A stretch of DNA of 64,000 bases from a virus, in the IMG/VR virus record IMGVR_UViG_3300000553_000004, positions 124,001 to 188,000 of that record, one strand, 5' to 3'. A program made the translations under genes and the position numbers. Positions 15,347-24,147 of the stretch are shown here, piece after piece. The notes below the pieces were generated by a model that saw only the letters and a program-made list of their open reading frames with translations, did no database searches and was not told where the DNA came from. The stretch's first letter is position 1. Each line of letters begins with the position of its first letter.

Positions 15347-17263
15347 ATGGATACAAAAACGCTCAATCTAATTCGTAGTCGTGAGGAACAACTTTTGTCT
15401 GTAAAGAACAAACTCAAACAAGATTTCGTTGGTCTTGATGAGGTAATTGACCAAATCATAGAGAGTATGAAAGTTTGGTATATTTTTCCAGAATTGCAGA
15501 TTCGTCCCACCATCATATCCCTATGGGGGCTTACCGGCGTAGGTAAGACCGACCTCGTTCGTAAGATGATATCCTACCTCGCATTGCAAGACCGATTTCT
15601 CGAAGTTGAAATGACCGGAGATGATAATTCTTCCACAATTCAATCTAAGATGGAAGAGGCGGCATTGATTCCGGAAGAACCCTGTATCCTTTTCTTGGAC
15701 GAATTTCAGAAATTTAGAACTGTAACGGAGTCCGGAGAAACCAATGTTAATAATAAATCCTACCCTGACGTTTGGACTCTTCTAAGTGACGGCCGATTTC
15801 ATTCCGATTTATCAAAACGGTCAGAAGTGTTGAGTGAACTTCTTTTGAGTAAATATAACGAAGAATATTCGAGGGTAATGTACGAGCCTTCTCTACGAGA
15901 TGAAAAACAAATTAAGGCTACCAAAGACCTGGAAGAACGTAAGAGTCGTAGAATGTATAAGACTACGCATCATACGGCCAAACGTGTCAAACGAATTTTC
16001 AAACTGAAAGATTCCGTCGAAGACATCATGAAATATGATGAAGATAAGATTTATGAAATATATGAAACGTTTTCAAAAAATCCAATCATTTTTGAAGGTG
16101 AAATCTATAAGAAACTTCTGATAATTATTTCAGGTAATTTGGATGAGGCATATAAAATTGCCAGAGATGTTGATGAAGTTGACCTTGATGCTGATTGGTA
16201 TAATGAATGTAGTAAACGAATCACAGTCTTGGATATCAAACGAGCCTTGACTAAGAGATTTAGATTTGAACAGATTGCCCGATTTGGTAATACTCACATT
16301 CTTTATCCGTCACTAAGTAGAAAGAATTACTCCGCAATTATCAAAATGAAGTGTGAACAGATTGGAGAATTGGTTAAGTCCACCAAAGGTATCACAATTG
16401 AATTTGACAATTCGGTTTTTGATACAATTTATAAGAATGGGGTATTCCCCACCCAAGGGGTACGCCCCCTACTGTCAACTGTGACTAACATACTATCATC
16501 GGCCCTACCCAATTACATTTACAATTGTATGTTGGAAGATGCTACTTTGTTGAAGATATCTACGAATGGTAATCAAATGATAGGTGAATTTGGCGACAAG
16601 AAATTGTTAGTTGAAATTCCCACCGTCCTCGAAGCCCTTCGTGATAAGGTGGATATTGATTCACGTTATGTCATAGCCGTCCATGAACTGGGACACGCCA
16701 TCGCATATACTATACTATTCGGAACTGTTCCGGCCCAAATTTGTACAGATTCCATATCATCATATTCAAATGGGTTTATCCTTAGACATTCGATGATGGA
16801 GAATAAAGACAATTTGTTGAAGAAACTGATTGTGTCTATGGCTGGTAGAGCCGCTGAAGAGATGGTATTTGGTGAAATAAATGCGACAACTGGCGCTGTG
16901 AGAGATATTGAGACTGCTACTCACTCGGCGTGGGCTTATGTCGGTCGTTATGGATTTGATGGATTTGCAGGTGCGGTGACATCAAAAAGTAATGATAATG
17001 AGTTTGAGATTTTCAACCGAGAGAAAATCAGTGAAGTCGCGGAATCTTTGGTAAATGAGTCGAAAGGACAGGCCAAGAGTTTACTCCACACAAATCTGAA
17101 ATTTTATCAGACCTCACTCCGAATTCTTTTGGAAAATGGGAAAATGTCGCCTAAGGAATTTCAGAGTATCGCAACCGACTTTAAAATTCCTGTTACGGAA
17201 GTTAAGAGTGGAGAAAGACTCGTCCTTGACTATGAGGGAATGACCAACAAATTTCTTCAATAA
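15347..17263 (+). CDS. AAA+ ATPase fused to M41 (FtsH-type) metalloprotease
   Basis: A 638-aa two-part ATP-dependent protease. The N-terminal AAA+ module has Walker A GLTGVGKT (61-68) and Walker B CILFLDEF (113-120). About 230 residues of charged insert follow, then a Clp-type small domain (FPTQGVRPLLSTV). The C-terminal M41 peptidase has HELGH (446-450) and GRAAEEMVFGE ... TGAVRDIETAT, supplying the zinc ligands. Unlike cellular FtsH there is no transmembrane segment, and the ATPase looks Clp-like, so it should be a soluble degradation machine acting on host or phage proteins. Confidence 0.88.
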   Translation: MDTKTLNLIRSREEQLLSVKNKLKQDFVGLDEVIDQIIESMKVWYIFPELQIRPTIISLWGLTGVGKTDLVRKMISYLALQDRFLEVEMTGDDNSSTIQSKMEEAALIPEEPCILFLDEFQKFRTVTESGETNVNNKSYPDVWTLLSDGRFHSDLSKRSEVLSELLLSKYNEEYSRVMYEPSLRDEKQIKATKDLEERKSRRMYKTTHHTAKRVKRIFKLKDSVEDIMKYDEDKIYEIYETFSKNPIIFEGEIYKKLLIIISGNLDEAYKIARDVDEVDLDADWYNECSKRITVLDIKRALTKRFRFEQIARFGNTHILYPSLSRKNYSAIIKMKCEQIGELVKSTKGITIEFDNSVFDTIYKNGVFPTQGVRPLLSTVTNILSSALPNYIYNCMLEDATLLKISTNGNQMIGEFGDKKLLVEIPTVLEALRDKVDIDSRYVIAVHELGHAIAYTILFGTVPAQICTDSISSYSNGFILRHSMMENKDNLLKKLIVSMAGRAAEEMVFGEINATTGAVRDIETATHSAWAYVGRYGFDGFAGAVTSKSNDNEFEIFNREKISEVAESLVNESKGQAKSLLHTNLKFYQTSLRILLENGKMSPKEFQSIATDFKIPVTEVKSGERLVLDYEGMTNKFLQ

Positions 17264-17272
17264 CCGTGAGGC

Positions 17273-17300
17273 TTGACATTTCATACATCTGAATTAAGAT
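17273..17300 (+). promoter_or_regulatory. Leaderless promoter for 17307 gene
   Basis: TTGACA-N16-TAAGAT, six bases before the ATG; +1 predicted at the A of ATG. Confidence 0.7.
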
Positions 17301-17306
17301 GGTGAC

Positions 17307-17612
17307 ATGGAAAAAAACAAATATCGTATCACCACTGACGGAGAGATGTTCAGGATTGAATTGTATGAATCTCGGACGGTTCGTTGCGGTTGGTTCTGGC
17401 TCAAGAAAGTTCTTTACGAACAGTGGAGTCCGTGTGATTGTACTGGCGGCAATTGTTTTTCTGAGGGTGCGGATGGCGATTGTTGGTATGATGACAGTGA
17501 AATCGTTGAATACGACACGATTGATGAGGCGAAAGCCAAAATCTTGACTTGGACTGTTCCGATTGTTGGTAAACCAGTCCCAGACCCGATTTGGTCGGTC
17601 GTCTGGCCGTAA
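17307..17612 (+). CDS. Hypothetical 101-aa protein
   Basis: Trp- and Cys-containing acidic protein (SPCDCTGGNCFSEGADGDCW at about 42-61 may bind a metal), with DTIDEAKAKI resembling the helix of small alpha/beta phage proteins. Monocistronic with its own leaderless promoter. No family recognised. Confidence 0.75.
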   Translation: MEKNKYRITTDGEMFRIELYESRTVRCGWFWLKKVLYEQWSPCDCTGGNCFSEGADGDCWYDDSEIVEYDTIDEAKAKILTWTVPIVGKPVPDPIWSVVWP

Positions 17613-17615
17613 GGC

Positions 17616-17643
17616 TTGACTCTTTATAAAATATCTATATCAT
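17616..17643 (+). promoter_or_regulatory. Leaderless promoter for 17650 gene
   Basis: TTGACT-N16-TATCAT, six bases before the ATG. Confidence 0.65.
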
Positions 17644-17649
17644 CATCAT

Positions 17650-17907
17650 ATGGAATCAAGAGTCATACGAATGGATAACGTCCCGACCAAAGGTAAGAAA
17701 TTTCCTTATCTCGCCTCGGAGAATGATAGTACAAGAATTTGGTTGGTAACGGGTAAGAACCCGGACCGTTCCAACCTTCTATCCGCAATTCTTTTATCAC
17801 ATACATGGGGATGTAAACCATTTGAATACAGTGTAACTAGATTGAGTCGAAAAAAAATCACCCCGCTCACTCGGATGCATATCAACATAATCGTTGGTGG
17901 CAACTGA
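17650..17907 (+). CDS. Hypothetical 85-aa protein
   Basis: A small basic protein of no recognised family (residues 60-80 rich in Arg/Lys/Thr). It has its own leaderless promoter and stands alone between two other promoter-gene units. Confidence 0.72.
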   Translation: MESRVIRMDNVPTKGKKFPYLASENDSTRIWLVTGKNPDRSNLLSAILLSHTWGCKPFEYSVTRLSRKKITPLTRMHINIIVGGN

Positions 17908-17910
17908 CGC

Positions 17911-17938
17911 TTGACCAAAGTTAAACCCCTGATAAACT
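17911..17938 (+). promoter_or_regulatory. Leaderless promoter for 17946 gene
   Basis: TTGACC-N16-TAAACT, with TGA just before the -10; seven bases to the ATG. Confidence 0.65.
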
Positions 17939-17945
17939 TATCTCA

Positions 17946-18230
17946 ATGAAAAATCTAATCAAAGAAATTTTCGGTCGTGGTTACTCTTGGTCATACCGCT
18001 GGTATCGTATCAAGGAATTGTTCGACTTCATGCCGTCCTATTACGAATTGACCATCATTCCGGCGATTGTCTTGGCCGCCCTCACGGGTCTTGGGTTTTG
18101 TGTATTTAATGCAATCACGATTGGTGTGGCAGATGTGTCATTGAGCGAAGTCACATTCTTCTTTATTTTCTACCTTTTTACGATGACTCTTACGGATGTC
18201 ATCGGCGCCCTACGGCGGAGTGGTAAGTGA
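17946..18230 (+). CDS. Two-pass membrane protein
   Basis: A 94-aa protein with a basic N-terminus (FGRGYSWSYRWYRIKELF), two hydrophobic segments (about 36-58 and 66-86) and a basic end (GALRRSGK). Small size and topology are compatible with a holin-like or membrane-stress protein, but there is no lysis gene beside it. Followed by a C8 tract at 18233-18240. Confidence 0.72.
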   Translation: MKNLIKEIFGRGYSWSYRWYRIKELFDFMPSYYELTIIPAIVLAALTGLGFCVFNAITIGVADVSLSEVTFFFIFYLFTMTLTDVIGALRRSGK

Positions 18231-18243
18231 TACCCCCCCCACC

Positions 18244-18348
18244 ATGTTACATTTTATACCATTAATACTTCCAATATTCATGTTTGGAATGGTAGTTGAG
18301 GCCATCATATGGCCTTACATTTGTGATTTTTTGAAAATCGAGGATTGA
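18244..18348 (+). CDS. Short membrane protein (34 aa)
   Basis: ATG three bases after the C8 tract. A single hydrophobic stretch covers most of the protein (HFIPLILPIFMFGMVV). The stop TGA overlaps the TTG start of the next gene. A low-certainty small gene. Confidence 0.5.
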   Translation: MLHFIPLILPIFMFGMVVEAIIWPYICDFLKIED

Positions 18349-18614
18349 CATCTGCCGACAGGATTGTTAAGTTAACTATCGAATCAGAAAAGCTTGATGA
18401 AAAATCCATAAAGAAATCAAAAATTTTTAATGATAGGTTTAATAGTATAATCAAAACAATCGAAGAATTGGCAAAAAATGGAGTAACCAGACTCACCGTG
18501 ACGAGTTTCCAAAGTTGTAAAACGGATAGAATGATTTTAGAAACTCTAAGAAAGAGAAAGTTCGACGTGTATGTTAATTACGACGAAGCCAATTCAATTA
18601 CTATTACGTGGTAA
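18345..18614 (+). CDS. Hypothetical protein, TTG start
   Basis: An 89-aa frame starting with TTG at 18345 inside TTGA of the previous stop; no ATG lies nearby. Lys/Ser-rich helical first half (EKLDEKSIKKSKIFNDRF), then a beta-alpha segment (RLTVTSFQSCKTDR). Unknown function. Confidence 0.65.
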   Translation: MTSADRIVKLTIESEKLDEKSIKKSKIFNDRFNSIIKTIEELAKNGVTRLTVTSFQSCKTDRMILETLRKRKFDVYVNYDEANSITITW

Positions 18615-18620
18615 AATTTA

Positions 18621-18842
18621 ATGAAAACAATTCGACAAAAGAAAAAATATATTTCGGTGAAATTGCCGATGTGTGGTAATGCGTATCCCCTTGACTCTGA
18701 TGGTTGTCATAAATTACCAAACTACACCCAAGATTATTTAAAGAAACGTGGTGATATGTTATTTGATATTTTGTTGAATCAAGTTCCATCTACGGTATAT
18801 TCTCAACTATTAAAACGTGTCAGAGAGATTGAACACATTTGA
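18621..18842 (+). CDS. Hypothetical 73-aa protein
   Basis: ATG six bases after the previous stop. Basic N-terminus (TIRQKKKYISVKL) and helical C-terminus (VYSQLLKRVREIEH). No family recognised. Confidence 0.7.
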   Translation: MKTIRQKKKYISVKLPMCGNAYPLDSDGCHKLPNYTQDYLKKRGDMLFDILLNQVPSTVYSQLLKRVREIEHI

Positions 18843-18879
18843 ACACGCCGATTTTAAATTTGACCGAAGTTCCGAACGC

Positions 18880-18907
18880 TTGACTATTACAACCGAACTG
18901 ATATATT
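18880..18907 (+). promoter_or_regulatory. Leaderless promoter for 18914 gene
   Basis: TTGACT-N16-TATATT, six bases before the ATG. Confidence 0.7.
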
Positions 18908-18913
18908 CTGATT

Positions 18914-19168
18914 ATGTTAATTGATTTGACCGCAGAACAAATTATCGAATTCGCAGAAAATTCGTTTCTTAGATTCAATTATATAACAGTCGAAATAGCT
19001 CGTTCGGCTGAGTCGCCTAGGTCGTCTCGGTTAATTCACAAATACAGACGTAAGATTGGTAAGAAAACCGTCAGAATTTATTCAGATTATCCTCTCAATC
19101 AAGAAAAATTGAGTTTGATTGTGGCGAATCCTTTCAAATTTATCGACGAACATCCTTTCCGTCATTGA
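18914..19168 (+). CDS. Hypothetical 84-aa basic protein
   Basis: Begins with a short helix (LTAEQIIEFAENS), then becomes basic (RLIHKYRRKIGKKTVRIY). Monocistronic start with a leaderless promoter; the next two small genes follow with TTTATG starts and no promoter of their own. Confidence 0.72.
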   Translation: MLIDLTAEQIIEFAENSFLRFNYITVEIARSAESPRSSRLIHKYRRKIGKKTVRIYSDYPLNQEKLSLIVANPFKFIDEHPFRH

Positions 19169-19171
19169 TTT

Positions 19172-19351
19172 ATGAAAGCTAATATCAAAGAAATACTGAA
19201 ATCCGTCATTAAAGGTTCTAGCGAACGTTCTGGTTGTAGTGATGGTGAACGGGCCCGATTAAATGAAATGGTTAAACTATCAGAGTCAGATAATCCGAAA
19301 GACCACGAAACTCTTTACGAATTGGTTTACGACGCAGCATCATACAATTGA
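19172..19351 (+). CDS. Hypothetical 59-aa protein
   Basis: Start ATTTATG three bases after the previous stop. Charged and helical (MKANIKEILKSVIK; NPKDHETLYELVYDAASYN). Its reading frame is continuous and tightly packed between its neighbours. Function unknown. Confidence 0.6.
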   Translation: MKANIKEILKSVIKGSSERSGCSDGERARLNEMVKLSESDNPKDHETLYELVYDAASYN

Positions 19352-19355
19352 TTTT

Positions 19356-19574
19356 ATGAAAAATTATATCATTCCCAGTTTTATTATCGTTCAGGCAGAT
19401 TCCCTCGAAGACGCCATGAAGGTTATGCCGACGTGTCAGTTGTTGAAAGCCAACTCAGTTCTCATCGTGGATAAAAAATTGCCTACCGTTTACACTGAAA
19501 TTGATATGTCGTGGGAGTATCCCGATTCGATGACTTCGATTCCTGAATTCCGAACCTATTTCCGTCACGCTTGA
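19356..19574 (+). CDS. Hypothetical 72-aa protein
   Basis: Start TTTTATG at 19356, four bases after the previous stop; longer frames would overlap that gene. Alpha/beta pattern (FIIVQADSLEDAMKVMP). Its stop codon TGA is part of the -35 (CACGCTTGACA) of the next promoter. Confidence 0.72.
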   Translation: MKNYIIPSFIIVQADSLEDAMKVMPTCQLLKANSVLIVDKKLPTVYTEIDMSWEYPDSMTSIPEFRTYFRHA

Positions 19575-19598
19575 CATTCCACAAACCACTGATAATCT
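19571..19598 (+). promoter_or_regulatory. Leaderless promoter for 19605 gene
   Basis: TTGACA-N16-TAATCT, six bases before the ATG. The -35 contains the stop codon of the gene before it. Confidence 0.72.
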
Positions 19599-19604
19599 AA
19601 TCAC

Positions 19605-20276
19605 ATGAGAATAGCCATTTTAAGTTGGGGTTCGTTGATACGAACGGGTGAAGCCCGTGGGTTAGCCATTAACGGTGAATGGAACGCCGCCGGCCCTGTC
19701 CTTCCGATTGAATTCTCACGAATCAGTCAGTCAGGTGACCGAACGGGATGTCTCACCCTTGTAATCGACGAACAGAATGGCGTTAATACTCCTACCTTCT
19801 ACGCCGTCAGTTCTCATAACAATCTTGATTGGGCGCTTTCAAATCTCCGGTTCATCGAAAACATTACTTTGAAATATAGTGTCGGTTATATTAATTTAAT
19901 CAATCACACCGAACGTGGTTGGGCCAGAGAGAAAACCCCTATTTCATGTGATATTATCACCGAATGGGCTCGGCGTAATAGTTTCGATGCTGTCATTTGG
20001 ACGTCATTACTCTCAAATTTTGAGAAGGCTCTGAATATTCCGTTCACCGTTCAATCGGCGGTTTCTTATATTAATAGTCTGTCTCCACAATTGAAGGCGA
20101 AGGCGATGCAATATGTGAACAATTCACCGGCGACGGTGGTGACGCCTGTTCGAACTGCTCTTAGTAACCCATTACCACTGTCTGATAGCCCGATAATTGA
20201 ATGTGCGGGCGAAGAGAGTTTGATGCGATTCGTTAATCGATTTCGTAGACAACGCACGTTACACCCTACGGCATAA
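19605..20276 (+). CDS. GGCT-like fold protein (tentative)
   Basis: A 223-aa protein. AILSWGSLIRTGEA at the N-terminus, then GPVLPIEFSRIS and TLVIDEQNGV, resemble a bacterial family with a W/YGSL loop, as found in gamma-glutamylcyclotransferase-like proteins. The C-terminal 70 residues look like a poorly structured tail. A catalytic Glu is not obvious, so an enzymatic role is uncertain. It has its own leaderless promoter. Confidence 0.72.
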   Translation: MRIAILSWGSLIRTGEARGLAINGEWNAAGPVLPIEFSRISQSGDRTGCLTLVIDEQNGVNTPTFYAVSSHNNLDWALSNLRFIENITLKYSVGYINLINHTERGWAREKTPISCDIITEWARRNSFDAVIWTSLLSNFEKALNIPFTVQSAVSYINSLSPQLKAKAMQYVNNSPATVVTPVRTALSNPLPLSDSPIIECAGEESLMRFVNRFRRQRTLHPTA

Positions 20277-20304
20277 TACCTTTGATACCCCCCCCCCATA
20301 ATAT

Positions 20305-20457
20305 ATGAAACCTTTGTATAAATTCTATGTCAATTTGGTGACGACGGTTGGTTTAATTGGATTTGTGTCTCTTTTGATTTACCTTGTAGGCGTCACGATT
20401 TTCTTAACTGGACTCGCATGTTTAGTAGCGGTTATAGGTATGGGATTACTGTCATGA
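20305..20457 (+). CDS. Short membrane protein (50 aa)
   Basis: Two hydrophobic stretches (about 11-28 and 30-49) rich in Leu/Val/Gly. Starts eight bases after a C10 tract (20288-20297) and ends with an ATGA overlap with the next gene. Confidence 0.6.
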   Translation: MKPLYKFYVNLVTTVGLIGFVSLLIYLVGVTIFLTGLACLVAVIGMGLLS

Positions 20458-20744
20458 AATCATTACATCAATTATATTTGGTACTTGCGATTATAACTGT
20501 CGCCGCACTAATAGTCGGTGGCATGCTTGGTAGTATTACGTATGTTGATAACCAAGCCAAACTCAATGATACTAAAATCCAATCGTATCATCATACAGTA
20601 ACCCTTTATGCCGGTAATGGAACCGAGATTAATCACTGGGAAGCGAAGACATCAGTTAATCATCTCAGCGGCGATACCTACACATTCATCGACAAATCGA
20701 CGGGCAAACAGATTAAAATCAGTGGAACCGTAATAGTCCAATAA
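20454..20744 (+). CDS. Membrane-anchored hypothetical protein
   Basis: A 96-aa protein from the ATG at 20454. N-terminal membrane segment (about 6-28, LYLVLAIITVAALIVGGMLG), then a Thr-rich, beta-type exported domain (HHTVTLYAGNGTEI; DTYTFIDKSTGK). Probably periplasmic or surface exposed. Function unknown. Confidence 0.75.
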   Translation: MKSLHQLYLVLAIITVAALIVGGMLGSITYVDNQAKLNDTKIQSYHHTVTLYAGNGTEINHWEAKTSVNHLSGDTYTFIDKSTGKQIKISGTVIVQ

Positions 20745-20747
20745 TTT

Positions 20748-20897
20748 ATGAAACAATACTACGCATATGATGCCTGCTCCAGTGAAGGGACTCAGTTTGA
20801 TTTTAGGATTAAATACAATTTGAAACCATCGAGCATCAGTTCATTGTGTAATGGTAGGATAAAAACCCATAAAGATTGGATTATAGTCAAGGCTTGA
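20748..20897 (+). CDS. Hypothetical 49-aa protein
   Basis: Start AATTTATG three bases after the previous stop. It ends ...VKA with GCT TGA inside the -35 of the rIIA promoter. Mixed composition (YYAYDACSSEGTQFDFRIKY). A small but well-packed frame. Confidence 0.6.
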   Translation: MKQYYAYDACSSEGTQFDFRIKYNLKPSSISSLCNGRIKTHKDWIIVKA

Positions 20898-20920
20898 CTG
20901 TTTATAAAAATGTGGTATTC
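20893..20920 (+). promoter_or_regulatory. Promoter with A-rich leader for rIIA-like gene
   Basis: TTGACT-N16-TATTCT. The predicted +1 near 20927 leaves a leader of about 36 bases (TAGTTAAACAAACAAC...) without a Shine-Dalgarno site. Related leaders precede 1704, 25129 and 45980. Confidence 0.65.
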
Positions 20921-20962
20921 TTTTCATAGTTAAACAAACAACTAAGTAAAGAACGCTACTTT

Positions 20963-23269
20963 ATGATAAATCCGACAATTGCACCCGAAGTAATTCACTC
21001 CGAAACTCCTACCCATACGATTGATATGGGCGAAATGGATGCCGAATCTATTGCCTTCATGTTATCTCAAAGTCGTGATGGTTTTTATTCCAATAAGGAG
21101 TTGGCTCCTATTCGTGAATACGCCACCAACGCTCGAGATTCTCACATCGAAGCTGGAATTCCCACAAATCCGATTGAAGTTACCCTACCTACGTTATTGG
21201 AGCCGGAATTGAAAATTCGTGATTTTGGTAATGGGTTATCTGAATCTCAACTGGAAGAGGTTTATTTCAAATATTGGAAGTCTACAAAAAGAAATACTAA
21301 TGCGTTGTCTGGATTTTTTGGAATAGGTTCGAAAAGTGCGATGGCATATTCTGATATTTATACAATAATTTCTATTAATAATGGTAGAAAAATGATTTAT
21401 ACGGCTCACAAAAATGGAACGGCTAAACGGATTTACGATGGCCCAAATATTCACGATGAACCGACTGGTATTGAAATCATCATCCCTATTCAACAAAAGG
21501 ACATTGAAAAATTTATCACTGAGGCATTGAATTTCTTCAAGTATTGGGACATTCGTCCTGTATTTCATAACATTGAACAAGACCGATTGACGGCCGCCTT
21601 CGCCGCCATCGATTCTACCCCATTTCTTTTTGGTAATGGTTGGGCAGTTCGCCCGTCCGGCGGAAAAGATTCAGACGCCAAAGCAGTGATGGGGTTTGTT
21701 CCTTATAACATCGATTGGAAACAGGTGGCGAATAGCCTGTCGCCGGAAATCAATCAAAAGATTAATGGTATATTTACATTTCTTAAAGAAAATCTAACCA
21801 CTCTCGAATTTGCCAATGGTACATTGTCATTTACACCAAATCGTGAAACCCTTCAATACAATGAAGTCACGATGACGGAATTGAGTAATAAATTGGTGGA
21901 GATTTACAACTCACTGTTGAATCTGATTAATGAAAAGATTTCAGGCGCCCCTAATCTTTGGGAAGCCAAGATTCGTTACAATCAAATTTTCCGCAAGGAA
22001 TTGGATGGGTTTGACAAATCTCTTACTTATGGTGGCAATCTTAATACTATCGAATCCCTCTTGAAGAATCGTATCCATTGGAACGGTATTGTCATAAGTA
22101 ATGGATTGTTCGAAGGTTTGGAATGTTGGGATAGTGAAGACGGTAAGATTGGTAATTATGACAATATTATCGGGGAAACCGTCATGTCCATTTATGTAAA
22201 AGATTTAGATAAGGGAGGTGTGAAACGGACTAAATTTAGCCGTCGTAGTCGTTGGGCAAGACCTGACGGAAAAATAATCTGTTCGCCACGGTCGACTATT
22301 GTAATCCAAGATACCGATAAGACTTCACTGGCAAAGGGATACGCCCATTGGCTCATATACAAGTCGGGCAAAAACATTTCACAAGTTTATGTTTTGAATA
22401 TGACGAATGCCAAGGTCAAGGAAGAATTCTATAAACATTATAATTTTGACACGGTACCTACGTCTTCCATTTTACAGAATGAGATTCTGATTAAGTCACA
22501 TCTCAAAACCATCCGCGTAAGTCGTGGTGGTGATTCCGGCGAACGTGAAGCTCGTACATTGAATTGTCCGTATGTGGAGATTAAGAGTCGTCGTAATGGT
22601 AGCTGTATTCTTAATGCTATCTGGCTACATGAAGACGGCAACGCCCGTGGCTTAGATGAAGGCGGGTATTATGTGGTTTATTCAAAGAATTCAATCATTT
22701 ACAATGGAATTGAAATCCCACACGAAAATGCCAATTATTTCTGGCAAGCCATTTACGACTTGTCGGTGGAGGCGGGAATTAAAATACCGAAAGTTTATGG
22801 TATTCATCCAAAAACGGCAGACTCGGTTTGGTTCAAAGAGGCCATACAAGATGGCGACTGGACACACATTTCAGAATTTGTCAAGGAAAACGCCGATGTT
22901 ATTCCGAAGGATGGTATCAAAAAACTCAGGTCATATTTATCGGCCGGTCAAAATAGATTGGGAATATTAACTTCCAAATCTCTATTGCCTTTGTTGGTTG
23001 ATGTGAGTGGCGTTGCCGGCAAATACATGAGTGAAGTAGTTGAATTTTCTAAATATTTAGGTATTAAAGATATCCCGACTTATCTTAATATGGATGATTA
23101 CGGAAGTGATTTCACGGAAGTGAAGCGGTTTATGGATTTGAACGCCGAAATGGATAGTAGATATCCATTACTATTTAAGTTGTCCATCGTGAAGGATTGT
23201 GAAGAATTGAACGATAGGACAAGTAAGTCCTTGGCCGATTACATAAATTTAATTGACGTATACGCTTAA
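20963..23269 (+). CDS. rIIA: rIIA-like GHKL ATPase
   Basis: A 768-aa homologue of the T4 rIIA lysis-inhibition/exclusion-resistance protein. The GHKL ATP fold is visible: N-box EYATNARDSH (52-61), G1 IRDFGNGLS (85-93), G2 GFFGIGSKSAMAYSD (117-131). T4 rIIA acts with rIIB at the membrane; the rIIB homologue lies at 25129, 1.9 kb downstream, with four small genes between. It has a leadered promoter, so it may be regulated differently from the leaderless neighbours. Confidence 0.86.
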   Translation: MINPTIAPEVIHSETPTHTIDMGEMDAESIAFMLSQSRDGFYSNKELAPIREYATNARDSHIEAGIPTNPIEVTLPTLLEPELKIRDFGNGLSESQLEEVYFKYWKSTKRNTNALSGFFGIGSKSAMAYSDIYTIISINNGRKMIYTAHKNGTAKRIYDGPNIHDEPTGIEIIIPIQQKDIEKFITEALNFFKYWDIRPVFHNIEQDRLTAAFAAIDSTPFLFGNGWAVRPSGGKDSDAKAVMGFVPYNIDWKQVANSLSPEINQKINGIFTFLKENLTTLEFANGTLSFTPNRETLQYNEVTMTELSNKLVEIYNSLLNLINEKISGAPNLWEAKIRYNQIFRKELDGFDKSLTYGGNLNTIESLLKNRIHWNGIVISNGLFEGLECWDSEDGKIGNYDNIIGETVMSIYVKDLDKGGVKRTKFSRRSRWARPDGKIICSPRSTIVIQDTDKTSLAKGYAHWLIYKSGKNISQVYVLNMTNAKVKEEFYKHYNFDTVPTSSILQNEILIKSHLKTIRVSRGGDSGEREARTLNCPYVEIKSRRNGSCILNAIWLHEDGNARGLDEGGYYVVYSKNSIIYNGIEIPHENANYFWQAIYDLSVEAGIKIPKVYGIHPKTADSVWFKEAIQDGDWTHISEFVKENADVIPKDGIKKLRSYLSAGQNRLGILTSKSLLPLLVDVSGVAGKYMSEVVEFSKYLGIKDIPTYLNMDDYGSDFTEVKRFMDLNAEMDSRYPLLFKLSIVKDCEELNDRTSKSLADYINLIDVYA

Positions 23270-23273
23270 TACT

Positions 23274-23573
23274 ATGAGAAAATATTACGAAGAACATAAA
23301 ATGAAACCAACCAGAGATAACTGGTGTCCAAATTTTCCAAACAATCAAGTGAGTGTCAGCATCTACCTAAATATGGGCGCAACCGATGATAAAGATGATG
23401 AAGGCATAGGTATCTGGCATCGCGTTTGTGTCTGGGGAAGCGATGACTGTGGTATGGAAATCGACTTTACCGAACATCAAGAAGAAGATGCCTTGAATGT
23501 TTATGCTAAGGTGATGAATCTCGACTTTGTAGATTTCGCACACGTTAAGTCATTGGGATTTAAGGGCGCTTGA
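23274..23573 (+). CDS. Hypothetical 99-aa acidic protein
   Basis: Starts four bases after the rIIA-like gene. Trp- and Asp-rich (GATDDKDDEGIGIWHRVCVWGSDD), with an alpha/beta look. Ends ...GFKGA with GCT TGA in the next -35. No family recognised. Confidence 0.75.
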   Translation: MRKYYEEHKMKPTRDNWCPNFPNNQVSVSIYLNMGATDDKDDEGIGIWHRVCVWGSDDCGMEIDFTEHQEEDALNVYAKVMNLDFVDFAHVKSLGFKGA

Positions 23574-23597
23574 CATTTTCACCATCCTTGATAATCT
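23570..23597 (+). promoter_or_regulatory. Leaderless promoter for 23604 gene
   Basis: TTGACA-N16-TAATCT, six bases before the ATG; overlaps the preceding stop codon. Confidence 0.72.
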
Positions 23598-23603
23598 ATT
23601 CAC

Positions 23604-24131
23604 ATGAACGCTAATTTCATCAAACGAATCATTCAGTTTCCAATCTTTGAGAGCCGATGGCTTCTCATGTTTTTCTACCTTGGATTGATTATCGCCCAAT
23701 CAATTTACTGTATAAAGTTTCTTCAAACTCTGACCGAGTTAATGTTTCACTTTTGGTCGGTAAGCTATTCCGATGTTCTACTGTCAGTCTTGGAACTCGT
23801 TGATATGGTGTTGATTGGTAATCTTATCAAGATGGTTATTAGTGGTAGTTATCAGTGTTTCATTGAAAAATTGGCCAATGACCACGCCGAGAAGGTTACG
23901 AGTGGGGCATTGAAAATCAAGATGGCAACGTCATTAGTCATGGTTAGTGGTATTAATTTACTACAACCTTTCATTAATACCGCAGGAACTCCTATTAGGG
24001 ATATTGTAATCAAGTGTCTTCTCCATCTTGTGTTCCTTACTTCCGCCGTCGGATTGGCATACATTGAATACCTACATGAAAAGGGTAAAACATTTGAACA
24101 TACAAACGAACTTCAACCAAATCACCTTTAA
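23604..24131 (+). CDS. UPF0114-like membrane protein
   Basis: A 175-aa protein with four hydrophobic segments. ESRWLLMFFYLGLIIAQSIY and LELVDMVLIGNLIKMVISGSYQCF match the UPF0114 (YqhA) family of bacterial inner-membrane proteins of unknown role. A phage-borne copy sits beside rIIA/rIIB-type genes; whether it takes part in membrane protection is speculation. Confidence 0.8.
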   Translation: MNANFIKRIIQFPIFESRWLLMFFYLGLIIAQSIYCIKFLQTLTELMFHFWSVSYSDVLLSVLELVDMVLIGNLIKMVISGSYQCFIEKLANDHAEKVTSGALKIKMATSLVMVSGINLLQPFINTAGTPIRDIVIKCLLHLVFLTSAVGLAYIEYLHEKGKTFEHTNELQPNHL

Positions 24132-24147
24132 TTTTAACAAAACATTT

